A DNA stretch of 64,000 bases from Halomonas sp. MCCC 1A13316 (GTDB taxonomy: Bacteria > Pseudomonadota > Gammaproteobacteria > Pseudomonadales > Halomonadaceae), in assembly GCF_014931605.1 (NCBI RefSeq), contig NZ_CP053382.1, forward strand, positions 4,030,001-4,094,000, given 5' to 3'. The translations under genes were made by a program, and so were the position numbers. Positions within the stretch are counted from its first letter, which is position 1. Each line of letters opens with the position of its first letter. Below the pieces are notes generated by a model. That model was not told the DNA's origin and ran no database searches. It was given only the letters and a program-made list of their open reading frames with translations. Below are positions 54,025 through 62,655 of the stretch, one piece after another.

Positions 54025-54966
54025 CTACCTTGCCCCGCTACCCGAGCCGCGCTTGGCGCTGACTTCGCGCAGTACCTCGCAGAAGGCCTCCCGCGCCAGC
54101 GAGGCTTCCATGCTGGCATTGAAGCAGAGCCCCACGGAGCCGCCCTGGGCTTCCAGGTCGACGGCTAGCCGACACAGCCTCCCCGCCGCCACGTCCTCGG
54201 CGATGGCCTCCTCGGGCGCGACCCAGATGGCGTCACTCTCCAAGGTGTAGTGCCGGCTGATGGGCAGCGAGAGGGTCTCGAGCCGCTGGCTCATCAAGGT
54301 CAGCGAGTGGCGTACGCAGAAGCTGTCGACCTGCTGGCGTAGGGTGGTCTGGGGCGGTGGCAATACCCAGGGGAAGTCGCCCAGCCGGGCGGGTTCGAGA
54401 GGCGAAACGCCGGCCAGCGGGTGGCCGCTGCGCACGCTGAGCAGCAGCGGTTCGTAGTAGAGGTGTTCGAAGGCCAGGTCGCGGATCTCGCGGGCCTCGG
54501 TCATGCGCCCCACCACCAGGTCGAGCTCGCCGCGGCGCAGGCGCGAAAGCAGGAAGGCGCTGGAGCCGGTTACCACGTTCACGCCGACGTCGTTCTGCCC
54601 GCCAGGCTCGGCGTGCCAGCGCCGGATGGCCTCGGGCAGTAGCTGGCTTTCCACCGTAGAGAGCGCGCCCACGCGCAACCAGCGGTCGCCGCGGTGAGTA
54701 TCGCCGACGGCGGCCACGCCCTCCTCCAGCGCACGCATGGCCGGCCCGGCGTGTCGCAGCAGGGTCAGGCCCGCCTGGGTCAGCGCCACGCCCTGGGGCG
54801 TACGTTCGAACAGCGCGGCGCCAAGGTTCTCCTCGAGTTCTCGAATGGCCTTGGACATGCCCGGCTGGGTGATCGCCAAGCGCTCGGCGGCCCGGGCGAA
54901 GCTGCGCTGGCGGGCCACCTCGAGGAAGGCCTGCAGATGGCGCAGCTTGATGCGGGCGTTGAGCAT
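54025..54966 (-). CDS. pcaQ: LysR-type activator PcaQ
   Basis: 313-aa LysR-family regulator: IKLRHLQAFLEVARQRSFARAAERLAITQPGMSKAIRELEENLGAALFERT is typical of PcaQ, with inducer domain motifs LPEAIRRWHAE and GVNVVTGSSAFLLSRLRRGELDLVVGRM. Beta-carboxymuconate-type intermediates act as inducer in the family. It begins 9 bp after the MFS gene and precedes pcaHG, so it may be cotranscribed with the transporter. Confidence 0.92.
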   Translation of the reverse strand: MLNARIKLRHLQAFLEVARQRSFARAAERLAITQPGMSKAIRELEENLGAALFERTPQGVALTQAGLTLLRHAGPAMRALEEGVAAVGDTHRGDRWLRVGALSTVESQLLPEAIRRWHAEPGGQNDVGVNVVTGSSAFLLSRLRRGELDLVVGRMTEAREIRDLAFEHLYYEPLLLSVRSGHPLAGVSPLEPARLGDFPWVLPPPQTTLRQQVDSFCVRHSLTLMSQRLETLSLPISRHYTLESDAIWVAPEEAIAEDVAAGRLCRLAVDLEAQGGSVGLCFNASMEASLAREAFCEVLREVSAKRGSGSGAR

Positions 54967-54975
54967 GCGGGTTTC

Positions 54976-56169
54976 CTACTGACGGGAAGCGAGCAACCGC
55001 CGGGTGACGGCCATGGCCACCAGGCTGATCAGCAGCGTGGGCAGGAAGGCCAGCGCCACGGTGCCTGAAAGGTCGTTGAGCCAGCCGCCCACCACGGTGA
55101 TGGCGAATACAAGAAGGTACCCGAAGCACAGCATGCCGGCCATCAATCGGGGCAGCGCATCGAGGCGCACCAGCCACGCCGGCAGCGCCAGCACGAAGAT
55201 GAACAGCGCGCTGGTGAAGAAGCCGAAGACGCCGGAAGCCCACACCACGTGGCCACCCGGCAGCCACAGCATCAGCGGCAGGGCCAGCAGTGCCAGCGCC
55301 GTGATGCCGATCAGTGGCCGGGGCCGGCCCATCAGCCGGTCAGCATAGTAGATCAGCAGCGCCGAGGAGAGTATTTGGGCACCGTTGAGCGCCGTCAGGC
55401 TGGGCGCCAACAGCGACAGGCGTTCGCTGGCCTCGAGCAGCGGCGGCAGGAAGACGTTACCGGTGAAGTAGAGTGCCGCCGCCGCCCCGAGCAGGGCTAC
55501 CAGGCGCCACATGCGACTATCGCTGGGATCCGGCAGGGTCAGGCTCGCGGTGCGGGAGCCGTTCGCCATGGCCGGAAGGTGCCGACAGCCGACGATCAGC
55601 GCAAGCATCAGCAGCGGCACCGGGGCGACCCACAGGGCGAAGGCCCACTGCCACTGGGCACCGAGCCAGGCCGCGGCCATCGGCCCGGTGGTGCCCGCCG
55701 CCAGCAGCTCGCCCACCAGCAGGCCATTGGTGTACACCGCCGAGGCGCGCCCGATGCGGCCGGGCGCCCACAGCTTGGCAAGTACCGGCATTGCGGTCTG
55801 CATGAAGGCAATGCCGGTGCCCATCAATACGGTCGCCAGCAGGAAAGGCAGGATGCCCTCTGGCAGGCTGCGCAGTGCGCTGCCCAACGCCATGATGGCG
55901 AGCCCCAGCAGCATGCTGGAGCGCGTACCGACCCGCGCCAGCAGCCAACCGGCCAGCAGTGCACCGAAGGCCAGCGTGACCAGCGGCAGACTGGTGGCGA
56001 TCGCCACGTCGCTGCTGGAGAAGCCCAGCACCGCCTTGAGCTGGGGGATCAGCGGCGGGACCACCAGCACCGTGAGGCGCAGATAGAGCCCCAGGCACCA
56101 CAGCAGGCCATAGGCCAGCAGGGCCTGACGCAGCTCGTTCGGCGGCGATGTGGTGGTGTCCTGGGTCAT
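54976..56169 (-). CDS. MFS transporter (CynX/NimT-like)
   Basis: 397-aa 12-helix major facilitator protein. LYLRLTVLVVPPLIPQLKAVLGFSSSDVAIATSLPLVTLAFGALLAGWLLARVGTR carries the MFS loop 2-3 motif, and the family resembles cyanate/nitroimidazole transporters. In front of pcaQ-pcaHG it is a candidate protocatechuate or aromatic-acid importer, unlike classical PcaK. RBS AGGAGA precedes the ATG. Confidence 0.82.
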   Translation of the reverse strand: MTQDTTTSPPNELRQALLAYGLLWCLGLYLRLTVLVVPPLIPQLKAVLGFSSSDVAIATSLPLVTLAFGALLAGWLLARVGTRSSMLLGLAIMALGSALRSLPEGILPFLLATVLMGTGIAFMQTAMPVLAKLWAPGRIGRASAVYTNGLLVGELLAAGTTGPMAAAWLGAQWQWAFALWVAPVPLLMLALIVGCRHLPAMANGSRTASLTLPDPSDSRMWRLVALLGAAAALYFTGNVFLPPLLEASERLSLLAPSLTALNGAQILSSALLIYYADRLMGRPRPLIGITALALLALPLMLWLPGGHVVWASGVFGFFTSALFIFVLALPAWLVRLDALPRLMAGMLCFGYLLVFAITVVGGWLNDLSGTVALAFLPTLLISLVAMAVTRRLLASRQ

Positions 56170-56204
56170 GCCCTACTCTCCTGGTCGCGGATGCCCTGCT
56201 TATA

Positions 56205-56231
56205 AAACCGAAACCGGCCATAAGGCCGGTT
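56205..56231 (-). terminator. Terminator downstream of higBA
   Basis: AACCGGCC / GGCCGGTT stem with an ATAA loop; on the minus strand it is followed by TCGGTTTTATAA. It lies 91 bp after higA and 43 bp before the MFS start, insulating the two units. Confidence 0.7.
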
Positions 56232-56321
56232 GGGGATGATGCCATGCGGCACAGTTTATTAGCACCCTAACAAAAAGCTCCAGGCAAACTGGACGAATGG
56301 CTGCCGATACACAATCGAATA

Positions 56322-56693
56322 TCAAGCGTGGTGAGGGGGCTTGATCAAGCTCTCGGCAGGAATCCCGAACATGTCGTGAAGTTTCCAGACCATGGCGAGG
56401 GTCAGGTTCCGCTTGCCGTTCAGGATTTCATAGACGCGGTTGCGTCGGCCAATAGCGGGCTCTAGATCCTTGGGCGTGAGCCCTTGCTGCTCCATGCGAA
56501 ACTTGATGGCCTCGATAGGGTCCGGCAGGTCCACGGGAAAATGCTTGGCTTCGAAGGTCTCGATCAGCGTCAGGAGGATCTCGAAGCGGTCGCCTTCCTC
56601 GGAGCCGGGTTCCGGCTCATTGTCGAAATAGGCAGAAGCTTCCCGCAGGGCGGCCTGGTAGTCGTCCTCGGTACGAATGGGGCGAATATCCAT
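56322..56693 (-). CDS. higA: HigA-type antitoxin
   Basis: 123-aa protein with a C-terminal Xre-type helix-turn-helix (FRMEQQGLTPKDLEPAIGRRNRVYEILNGKRNLTLAMVWKLHDMFGI) and an acidic N-terminal half (NEPEPGSEEGDR). Follows higB by 3 bp; this toxin-first order is the usual higBA layout. It neutralises HigB and probably represses the operon through the palindrome at 57012. Confidence 0.88.
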   Translation of the reverse strand: MDIRPIRTEDDYQAALREASAYFDNEPEPGSEEGDRFEILLTLIETFEAKHFPVDLPDPIEAIKFRMEQQGLTPKDLEPAIGRRNRVYEILNGKRNLTLAMVWKLHDMFGIPAESLIKPPHHA

Positions 56694-56696
56694 GGG

Positions 56697-56999
56697 TTAC
56701 TCCATCTCTACGATTTCGGCATTCACTTTGTCATAGTCCGCGTGCGTGCCGATGAACTTGATGTAGACCGCACCGAATCGGTAGGCAACGGCAACGATCA
56801 ACTTGTAGTCGTTACCCTTGATGTTGAACACGACGCGCTTGTTGCCCACAGGACTAGCGCTGCGGTACTTAGCCTTGATGTCGTGCGCATCTTTCCAGTC
56901 GGCATGCTTCACCTCATCGATCCAGGCTTCCAGTGACGCCTTGGCATCGGGGTGTTGCCGCCAAAAGTCACGCAAATACTTGATGGCGATGATCCTCAT
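56697..56999 (-). CDS. higB: HigB-type mRNA interferase toxin
   Basis: 100-aa RelE-superfamily toxin: MRIIAIKYLRDFWRQHPDAKASLEAW, KYRSASPVGNKRVVFNIKGNDYKLIVAVAYRFGAVYIKFIGTHADYDKV shows the basic strand and C-terminal His typical of HigB ribosome-dependent endonucleases. Start at 56999; an upstream in-frame extension crosses the palindromic operator and was rejected. Confidence 0.88.
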   Translation of the reverse strand: MRIIAIKYLRDFWRQHPDAKASLEAWIDEVKHADWKDAHDIKAKYRSASPVGNKRVVFNIKGNDYKLIVAVAYRFGAVYIKFIGTHADYDKVNAEIVEME

Positions 57000-57011
57000 G
57001 GAACCAATGAT

Positions 57012-57026
57012 GTCCCAGTATGGGAC
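57012..57026. promoter_or_regulatory. Candidate HigA operator
   Basis: GTCCCA-GTA-TGGGAC, a perfect 6+6 inverted repeat 12 bp upstream of higB, suited to autoregulation by the HigA helix-turn-helix. The rest of the 57027-57165 gap shows nothing notable. Confidence 0.5.
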
Positions 57027-57165
57027 CAAGCGCAAGGCGAGAGGTTCCCCATGCTGACCCACCGTTCCACCAGACCATGGTGATGCCACTCACCTCGCCC
57101 CGCATGGCGCCACAAGGTCGAGAACCGAACAGGAAGCCGTAGATGACTTCCTGCCTTGCCTCGAG

Positions 57166-58365
57166 TCAGCCCTTCTCCTCGCCCCAGCCCAGCTCTTTCG
57201 CCAATGCAAACGCGTGGTTCGCCGCGGGCACCCCGGCGTAAATGGCCACGTGCATCAGCACCTGTCGCAGCTCGGCTTCGCTGAGGCCGATGCGCTTGGC
57301 GGTCTTGAGGTGCAGCGTAAGCTCCTCGCGCCCCAGCGCGGCGAGGATGCCGGTAGTGATCAGGCTGCGTTCGCGCCGGGTCAGGTCGTCGTTGCTCCAC
57401 AGCTCGCCCCAGGCCAGCCGTGTGATCATCTGCTGGAACGGCGCGTCGAGGCTGTTGGCGTTTTCGGTGGAGCGCGCGACGTGCGACTCGCCGAGTACCT
57501 GCTTGCGGGTCTCGAGCCCCTCGGCGTAGCTCACGCCATGCTCGCCGACGTCTTCGCGATCGGCAGCCATCCATAGCAGCAGTCGCTTGGCCGTGGCAGC
57601 GGGGTCTTCGACCGAGGGCACGTGGGCGAAGCCTTCGAGAATCTCCAGCGGCGCGCCGCCGCACTCGCCGGCCAGTGCTTGTAGGGTCTCGGGCGGCGTG
57701 GCCACGTCTTCGCTGCCGCCGAGCAGGTGCACGCTGACGTTCGGATGCTGCGCCAGCGGCCCCTTGAGCTTACCGCGGAAGTCGGTGCGGCCGAGCATCT
57801 CGCACAGCCGGGCGTAGGACTCTCCGTCGGTGCGTGCCATCTGGGTACACCAGCCGGCTTCCAGGGCGGGTTCTGCTTTGAGCCGCTGGGCCGAGAACCA
57901 GCGCGGCACGATATCGCCGGACATGGCCGCCAAGCCTTCGTCGCGCACACGCCCGGCACGAGTGGTCCACAACTCGCTATTGCCGATTACCGCGCCGGTG
58001 TTGGTCAGGGTGGCGGAGTAGAGCCGCTCGGCATGCTCGGCGATCAACTGCTGGCCGACCACGCCGCCAATGGAAGTACCGACGAAGTGGAAGCGCGAGG
58101 CGCCGGCATGCTCAGCCAATGCCAGCGCCTCGCTGGCCAACGCTGCCGGGGTGATCTCGCCGTCCGCCTCCGGCCAGGCCTGGCTGGCACCGTGGCCGGG
58201 CAGGTCCCAGGTCAGCACGCGGTAGCGCGGCAGCAGTGCCGGCAGCAGGTCGTCCCACACCGCCTGGGTCATGCCCAGCGGATGCGCCAGCACCACCAGC
58301 GGTAGCGCCTCGGGGCCGAGCAGGCGATAGGCGACGCTGCGGCCGTCGACGTTCAGAAATGCCAT
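57166..58365 (-). CDS. pcaL: Fused 3-oxoadipate enol-lactonase / 4-carboxymuconolactone decarboxylase (PcaL)
   Basis: 399-aa fusion. Residues 1-~265 are an alpha/beta-hydrolase (PcaD) with nucleophile S98 in VGTSIGG and a late His in EGFAHVPSVEDP. Residues ~275-399 are a carboxymuconolactone decarboxylase (PcaC) with GLETRKQVLGESHVARSTENAN, DLTRRERSLITTGILAALGRE and MHVAIYAGVPAANHAF. It catalyses two consecutive steps of the protocatechuate branch and also supplies the enol-lactonase missing from the cat operon. Last gene of the pcaB...pcaL run. Confidence 0.94.
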   Translation of the reverse strand: MAFLNVDGRSVAYRLLGPEALPLVVLAHPLGMTQAVWDDLLPALLPRYRVLTWDLPGHGASQAWPEADGEITPAALASEALALAEHAGASRFHFVGTSIGGVVGQQLIAEHAERLYSATLTNTGAVIGNSELWTTRAGRVRDEGLAAMSGDIVPRWFSAQRLKAEPALEAGWCTQMARTDGESYARLCEMLGRTDFRGKLKGPLAQHPNVSVHLLGGSEDVATPPETLQALAGECGGAPLEILEGFAHVPSVEDPAATAKRLLLWMAADREDVGEHGVSYAEGLETRKQVLGESHVARSTENANSLDAPFQQMITRLAWGELWSNDDLTRRERSLITTGILAALGREELTLHLKTAKRIGLSEAELRQVLMHVAIYAGVPAANHAFALAKELGWGEEKG

Positions 58366-58437
58366 GTTCCTTCTCCCAGCAGTGCAACGGGAAAAGCCGG
58401 CAGCTCGTCACCGCCGGCCTGGTTCCACTCTTTTCTC

Positions 58438-59640
58438 TTAGGCCTTCTCGATCAGGGTCGCAATCCCTTGCCCCACGCCCACGCACATGGTGCACAGCGC
58501 ATAGCGCTTGCCGCTGCGCTGCAGCTCGTGGGCCGCGGTGAGCAGCAGGCGCGCGCCGGACATGCCCAGCGGGTGGCCCAGGGCGATGGCACCGCCGTTG
58601 GGGTTGACCCGCGGGTCGTCGTCGGCGAGCCCGAGGTCCCGCGTGCAGGCGAGTGCCTGGGCGGCGAAGGCCTCGTTGAACTCGAATATGTCGATCTCGT
58701 CCATGGTCACGCCGGTGCGCTCGAGCAGCTTGCGTACCGCGGGCACCGGGCCGTAGCCCATGATGCGCGGCTCGACGCCGGCGGTGGCCATGCCGATGAT
58801 TCGGGCCATCGGCTTGAGTCCATGCTGCTCCACCGCGGCCTGGCTTGCCACCAGCATGGCGGCGGCGCCGTCGTTGACCCCGGAGGCATTACCCGCGGTG
58901 ACGCTGCCGCCCTCGCGGAATGGCGTCGGCAGGCCGGCCAGCTTCTCCAGGGTGGTCTCGCGCGGGTGCTCGTCGGTGTCGAACACCAGCGGCTCCTGCT
59001 TGCGCCGGGGAATCTCGATCGGCGTGATCTCGATGGCGAAGCGGCCCGACTTCTGGGCGGCGGCGGCCTTCTGCTGGGAGCGCAGGGCGAAGGCGTCCTG
59101 GTCCTCGCGGGAGATCTTGAACTGCTCGGCGACGTTCTCGGCGGTCTCAGGCATGGAGTCGATGCCGTGGGCCTTCTTCATCAGCGGATTGACGAAGCGC
59201 CAGCCGATGGTAGTGTCCTCGATCTTCTGGCCGCGGGAGAAGGCGCTGTCGGCCTTACCCAGCACGTAGGGCGCGCGGGACATGGATTCCACGCCGCCGG
59301 CCAAGGCCAGTTCCATCTCGCCGGCCTTGATGGCGCGGAAGGCGGTACCCACTGCGTCCATGCCGGAGCCACACAGGCGGTTCATGGTGGTGCCGGGCAC
59401 CGAAGTGGGCAGGCCCGCCAGCAGCGCCGACATGCGCGCCACGTTGCGGTTGTCCTCGCCGGCCTGATTGGCACAGCCCATGAAGACTTCATCGATGGCG
59501 GCCGGATCGAGATCCGGCGCATCATTAAGTACCGCCTTGAAGATGGTGGCGGCGAAATCGTCGGGGCGCACGCTGGCCAGGGTACCGCCGAAGCGTCCGA
59601 TGGCGGTGCGCCGCGGATGACAAAGAAAGACATCGGTCAT
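58438..59640 (-). CDS. pcaF: Beta-ketoadipyl-CoA thiolase
   Basis: 400-aa thiolase cleaving beta-ketoadipyl-CoA to succinyl-CoA and acetyl-CoA. Catalytic C90 in [28 protein letters not shown] and the second Cys in [10 protein letters not shown], the V in place of G being common in PcaF. ATG at 59640; 59-bp gap after pcaJ. Confidence 0.95.
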   Translation of the reverse strand: MTDVFLCHPRRTAIGRFGGTLASVRPDDFAATIFKAVLNDAPDLDPAAIDEVFMGCANQAGEDNRNVARMSALLAGLPTSVPGTTMNRLCGSGMDAVGTAFRAIKAGEMELALAGGVESMSRAPYVLGKADSAFSRGQKIEDTTIGWRFVNPLMKKAHGIDSMPETAENVAEQFKISREDQDAFALRSQQKAAAAQKSGRFAIEITPIEIPRRKQEPLVFDTDEHPRETTLEKLAGLPTPFREGGSVTAGNASGVNDGAAAMLVASQAAVEQHGLKPMARIIGMATAGVEPRIMGYGPVPAVRKLLERTGVTMDEIDIFEFNEAFAAQALACTRDLGLADDDPRVNPNGGAIALGHPLGMSGARLLLTAAHELQRSGKRYALCTMCVGVGQGIATLIEKA

Positions 59641-59699
59641 AAAAAATCTCCTGAAATCCGCTGTAGAACGTGACGAATGCAGACCGTTTTAGAGCGAAT

Positions 59700-60488
59700 T
59701 TACTCACCCGCGTGCTTGCGCTCGGTCCTGGCCTTCAGCTCGCGCAGGATCTCGAGTTCGTGGGCGCTGGGCTCGGGCGTGGTCTCGAGCGACTCGGCGA
59801 AGCGGATCTCCCAGCCGGTGGCCTCGATCACCTCCTCGCGGGTCACGTTCGGGTGCAGCGAGACGACCACCAGCTCCTTGGTCTCGGGGTCGGGCTTCAT
59901 CACGCACAGGTCGGTGATCACCCGGGTCGGCCCCTTGCCGATGTTGGGCACGCCGTCGCGGCCCTTGCCGTCGCGGCCGAAGCCCAGGGTGGTGATGAAG
60001 TCCACATCCTTGACGAAGGCGCGCTTGGAGTGCTTCAGGGTGATGAAGACTTCGCCGGCATTGGTGGCGATCTCCGGCGCCCCGCCGCCGCCTGGCAGGC
60101 GCACCTTGGGATCATGGTAGTCGCCGATCAGCGTGGTGTTGAGGTTGGCGAAGCGGTCGATCTGTGCGGTACCCAGGAAGCCCACGCTGACCTTGCCGCC
60201 CTGCAGCCAGTAGCGGAACATCTCGGGCACCGAGACGGTGGTCAGCGCCGATTCGCAAAGCTCTCCGTCGCCGATGGAGAGCGGCAGCACCTCGGGCTTG
60301 GTCTGCAAGGTGCCGGATTCGTAGATCAGCACCACCTCGGGGGCGTGGGTCAGGCGTGCCAGGTTGGCGGCCTCGCTGGGCAGGCCTATACCGACGAAGC
60401 AGGTCATGCCGTTTTCCAGGGCGCGCGCGGCGGTGACGCTCATCATTTCCGCCGAGGTGTAGTCCAGGCACTTATCGACGGTACTCAT
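59700..60488 (-). CDS. pcaJ: 3-oxoadipate CoA-transferase beta subunit
   Basis: 262-aa class I CoA-transferase beta chain. ENGMTCFVGIGLPSEAANLARL and the catalytic glutamate in LIYESGTLQTKP (SG motif) are visible. Start MSTVDKCLDYTSAEMM overlaps the pcaI stop (TGATG), showing translational coupling. Family members of this length (about 260 aa) form the PcaJ group that also includes glutaconate-like transferases. Confidence 0.93.
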   Translation of the reverse strand: MSTVDKCLDYTSAEMMSVTAARALENGMTCFVGIGLPSEAANLARLTHAPEVVLIYESGTLQTKPEVLPLSIGDGELCESALTTVSVPEMFRYWLQGGKVSVGFLGTAQIDRFANLNTTLIGDYHDPKVRLPGGGGAPEIATNAGEVFITLKHSKRAFVKDVDFITTLGFGRDGKGRDGVPNIGKGPTRVITDLCVMKPDPETKELVVVSLHPNVTREEVIEATGWEIRFAESLETTPEPSAHELEILRELKARTERKHAGE

Positions 60489-61318
60489 CAGGCGTTTCCC
60501 CCTGCATTCATGACGTTCTCTTCGATCCACTGGGTAAAGGTGTCGCGGTCCCGGGCGATGGCGTCCCACTCCTTGTAGAAGGCGTTGTTGCGCGGGTAGT
60601 AGCCGTGGGCATAGGAGGGCAGCGAGCCCTTCTCAGCCACGGCAACGGCACTGACCGCCCAGCCGGGAATGATGCAGGCGTTGGGGTGGTAGTCCGGCTC
60701 GGTGCGCAGGTCGTCGACGATCTCCTCGACGGTGACGATGCTCTTCTTCGCCGCCAGCACGGCTTCCTTCTGCACGCCGATAATGCCTTCGACCAGCACG
60801 TTGCCGGCGCGATCGGCCTTCTGCGCGTGAACGATGGAGACGTCCGGGCGCACCGAGGGCACCGCGGCCAGGCGCTCGCCGGTGAAGGGGCACTCGATGA
60901 ACTTGATCTGGTCGTTGACGCTGGGCAGCTCGCTGCCGACGTAACCGCGCAGCACGGCCAGCGGCAGCCCGGCGGCGCCGGCCTCGAAGGCGCAGGCCAT
61001 GGCGGCGTGGCTGTGCTCGAGGATCTCGACCTTGTGCGGCCAGCCCTTCTCCACCGCGTCGCGCAGGCGGTGCAGCGAACCCACACCGGGGTTGCCGCCC
61101 CAGGAGAAGATCACCTTCTTGGCGCAGCCGGCACCGATCATCTGGTCGTAGACCAGGTCCGGCGTCATGCGGATCAGGATGAGGTCGCGCTTGCGCTGGC
61201 GGATCACTTCGTGACCGGCGGCGAAGGGAATCAGGTGGGTGAAGCCCTCCATGGCCACGGTGGCGCCGTCTTCGACGAAGCGTGCCACCGCGTCATGCAG
61301 GCTCAGGAACTCGGCCAT
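60488..61318 (-). CDS. pcaI: 3-oxoadipate CoA-transferase alpha subunit
   Basis: 276-aa alpha chain: LHDAVARFVEDGATVAMEGFTHLIPFAAGHEVIRQ, then SWGGNPGVGSLHRLRDAVEKG and AAGLPLAVLRGYVGSEL. Transfers CoA from succinyl-CoA to beta-ketoadipate with PcaJ. First gene of pcaI-pcaJ-pcaF-pcaL, preceded by a three-half-site PcaR/PcaU-type operator. ATG at 61318 follows AGGAGGACG; upstream extension rejected. Confidence 0.93.
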   Translation of the reverse strand: MAEFLSLHDAVARFVEDGATVAMEGFTHLIPFAAGHEVIRQRKRDLILIRMTPDLVYDQMIGAGCAKKVIFSWGGNPGVGSLHRLRDAVEKGWPHKVEILEHSHAAMACAFEAGAAGLPLAVLRGYVGSELPSVNDQIKFIECPFTGERLAAVPSVRPDVSIVHAQKADRAGNVLVEGIIGVQKEAVLAAKKSIVTVEEIVDDLRTEPDYHPNACIIPGWAVSAVAVAEKGSLPSYAHGYYPRNNAFYKEWDAIARDRDTFTQWIEENVMNAGGNA

Positions 61319-61349
61319 GGTCGTCCTCCTGGCGGGTATTTTCAAATGC

Positions 61350-61383
61350 GTTCGAATAGCGAACTTTGTTTTGTGATACGAAC
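61350..61383. promoter_or_regulatory. PcaR/PcaU-type operator upstream of pcaI
   Basis: Palindrome GTTCG-AATAG-CGAAC (61350-61364), then a third half-site CGAAC at 61379-61383 after 14 bp. Palindrome plus direct repeat is the layout known for IclR-family PcaU/PobR, and GTTCG-N5-CG resembles the P. putida PcaR site. The same layout and spacing recur at 62511-62544. The regulator gene is not in the window. Confidence 0.75.
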
Positions 61384-61436
61384 AAATTACCCCTATGCCA
61401 TCAGATCGTCAAATCACACCAGAGACGCAAACGCAT

Positions 61437-61459
61437 AAGGGGAGGCCTGGCCTCCCCTT
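61437..61459 (-). terminator. Hairpin terminator downstream of the BKACE gene
   Basis: AAGGGGAGGCC-TGGCCTCCCCTT, a nearly perfect palindrome. Related in sequence and setting to the pcaB terminator at 62594-62623; the two are parts of a duplicated segment. Confidence 0.7.
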
Positions 61460-61494
61460 GCTCGGGACATGCAATATAGTGATTTTTCAGCGAA

Positions 61495-61575
61495 TCATTC
61501 CCGCTGAAGCCAGGCGATGGCGCGTTGCACCTGTGCTTGGCTGCTACCAAGGTATAAGGCTTGATCCGCTGCTCC
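61495..61575 (-). pseudogene. Duplicated 3' end of pcaB (remnant)
   Basis: On the minus strand the frame reads AADQALYLGSSQAQVQRAIAWLQRE then stop, nearly identical to the intact pcaB end ATDPALYLGSSQAQVRRAIAWLGE at 62656-62725. It is stranded between the BKACE gene and its terminator with no start. It shows that pcaB tail, terminator and operator were duplicated when the BKACE gene arrived between pcaB and pcaI. Confidence 0.85.
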
Positions 61576-61612
61576 CGGCATCAAGGGCCAACGCCGCTGT
61601 TGTCGTGGAAGT

Positions 61613-62443
61613 CTAGGTGGATGCCAGGCCGAGAATCTCGCGTGCCTGCTGCCAAGTGGCCACCGGTCGCTCGTACTTCTCGCACAGTGCCACGGCACGC
61701 TCGACCAGGGCGGCATTGGAAGCTGCCAGGGTGTCGCGGTCGAGTCGCACATTGTCTTCGAGGCCGGTGCGGGTGTGGCCACCCGCGGCGATGGACCATT
61801 CATTCAGCAAGAGCTGGTTGTGGCCGATGCCGGCACCGCACCACTGGGCATCCGGGGCCAGGCGCTTCAGAGTCTCGATGTAGAAATCGAAGGTCGGCTT
61901 GTCCGCCGGCATGGCGTTCTTGACCCCCATCACGAACTGAACGTAGAGCGGCGCCTTGAGCTTGCCCTGTTTCGAAAGATTCACCGCCTGGTGGAGGTGA
62001 GAAAGGTCGAAGGCTTCGATTTCCGGCTTGACGGCGTACTTCAACATTTCGTCGGCAAGCCACTCCACCAACTGCGGCGGGTTCTCGTAGACGCGGTTGG
62101 GAAAGTTGTTGGAGCCCACCGAAAGACTGGCCATATCAGGCTTGAGCGGCAGCATGCCGCCCCGCTCCTGGCCGGCACCGGAGCGCCCGCCGGTAGAAAG
62201 CTGAATGATCATTCCCGGGCAGTGCTTTCTGAGCCCTTCCATCAACCGGGCGAACTTTTCGGGGTCCGATGTCGGGCTCTGGTCGTCGTTGCGCACATGA
62301 CAGTGAGCGATGGTGGCGCCGGCTTCAAATGCCGCCTGGGTGCTCTCGATCTGCTCGTCGAGGGTAATCGGAACGGCAGGGTTGTTCTCCTTGCGCGGCA
62401 AGCTGCCGGTGATGGCAACACAGATAATGCAGGGATTGGACAT
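61613..62443 (-). CDS. Beta-keto acid cleavage enzyme (BKACE, DUF849)
   Basis: 276-aa TIM-barrel zinc enzyme. Zn ligands fit H47 and H49 (AHCHVRND) and E229 (GLEDN); other family blocks are IIQLSTGGRSGA, MASLSVGSNNFPNRVYENPP and GAGIGHNQLLLNEWSIAAGGHTRTG. BKACEs react a beta-keto acid with acetyl-CoA to give acetoacetate and an acyl-CoA. Inside the pca cluster the natural substrate would be beta-ketoadipate, giving succinyl-CoA and bypassing PcaIJ and PcaF (inference). ATG at 62443 follows AAGAGG. It has its own PcaR-type operator. Confidence 0.88.
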   Translation of the reverse strand: MSNPCIICVAITGSLPRKENNPAVPITLDEQIESTQAAFEAGATIAHCHVRNDDQSPTSDPEKFARLMEGLRKHCPGMIIQLSTGGRSGAGQERGGMLPLKPDMASLSVGSNNFPNRVYENPPQLVEWLADEMLKYAVKPEIEAFDLSHLHQAVNLSKQGKLKAPLYVQFVMGVKNAMPADKPTFDFYIETLKRLAPDAQWCGAGIGHNQLLLNEWSIAAGGHTRTGLEDNVRLDRDTLAASNAALVERAVALCEKYERPVATWQQAREILGLAST

Positions 62444-62510
62444 GACGGCCTCTTGGGGTACCGGAGCGCAGCCAGGCAGTGGTTCAAGAGACCTGGAAGG
62501 CATCCATTAA

Positions 62511-62544
62511 GTTCGTATAACGAACATAGATTTGCATTACGAAC
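62511..62544. promoter_or_regulatory. PcaR/PcaU-type operator upstream of the BKACE gene
   Basis: GTTCG-TATAA-CGAAC palindrome (62511-62525) and a third half-site CGAAC (62540-62544) after 14 bp, the same geometry as at 61350-61383. It lies about 70-100 bp upstream of the BKACE start. Confidence 0.75.
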
Positions 62545-62593
62545 AACTTAGCCCCATGAGCCTCCACCGTCAAATCAGCAAGCGCGCATAAAA

Positions 62594-62623
62594 GCAAAGG
62601 GGAGGCCAGGCCTCCCCCTTTGC
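62594..62623 (-). terminator. Terminator of pcaB
   Basis: GCAAAGGGGAGGCC / GGCCTCCCCCTTTGC hairpin followed on the minus strand by TTTTATGCG. It separates pcaB from the BKACE promoter. Confidence 0.85.
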
Positions 62624-62655
62624 AGGAATACGAAAAGATGTGCTACCTCAAAGCG

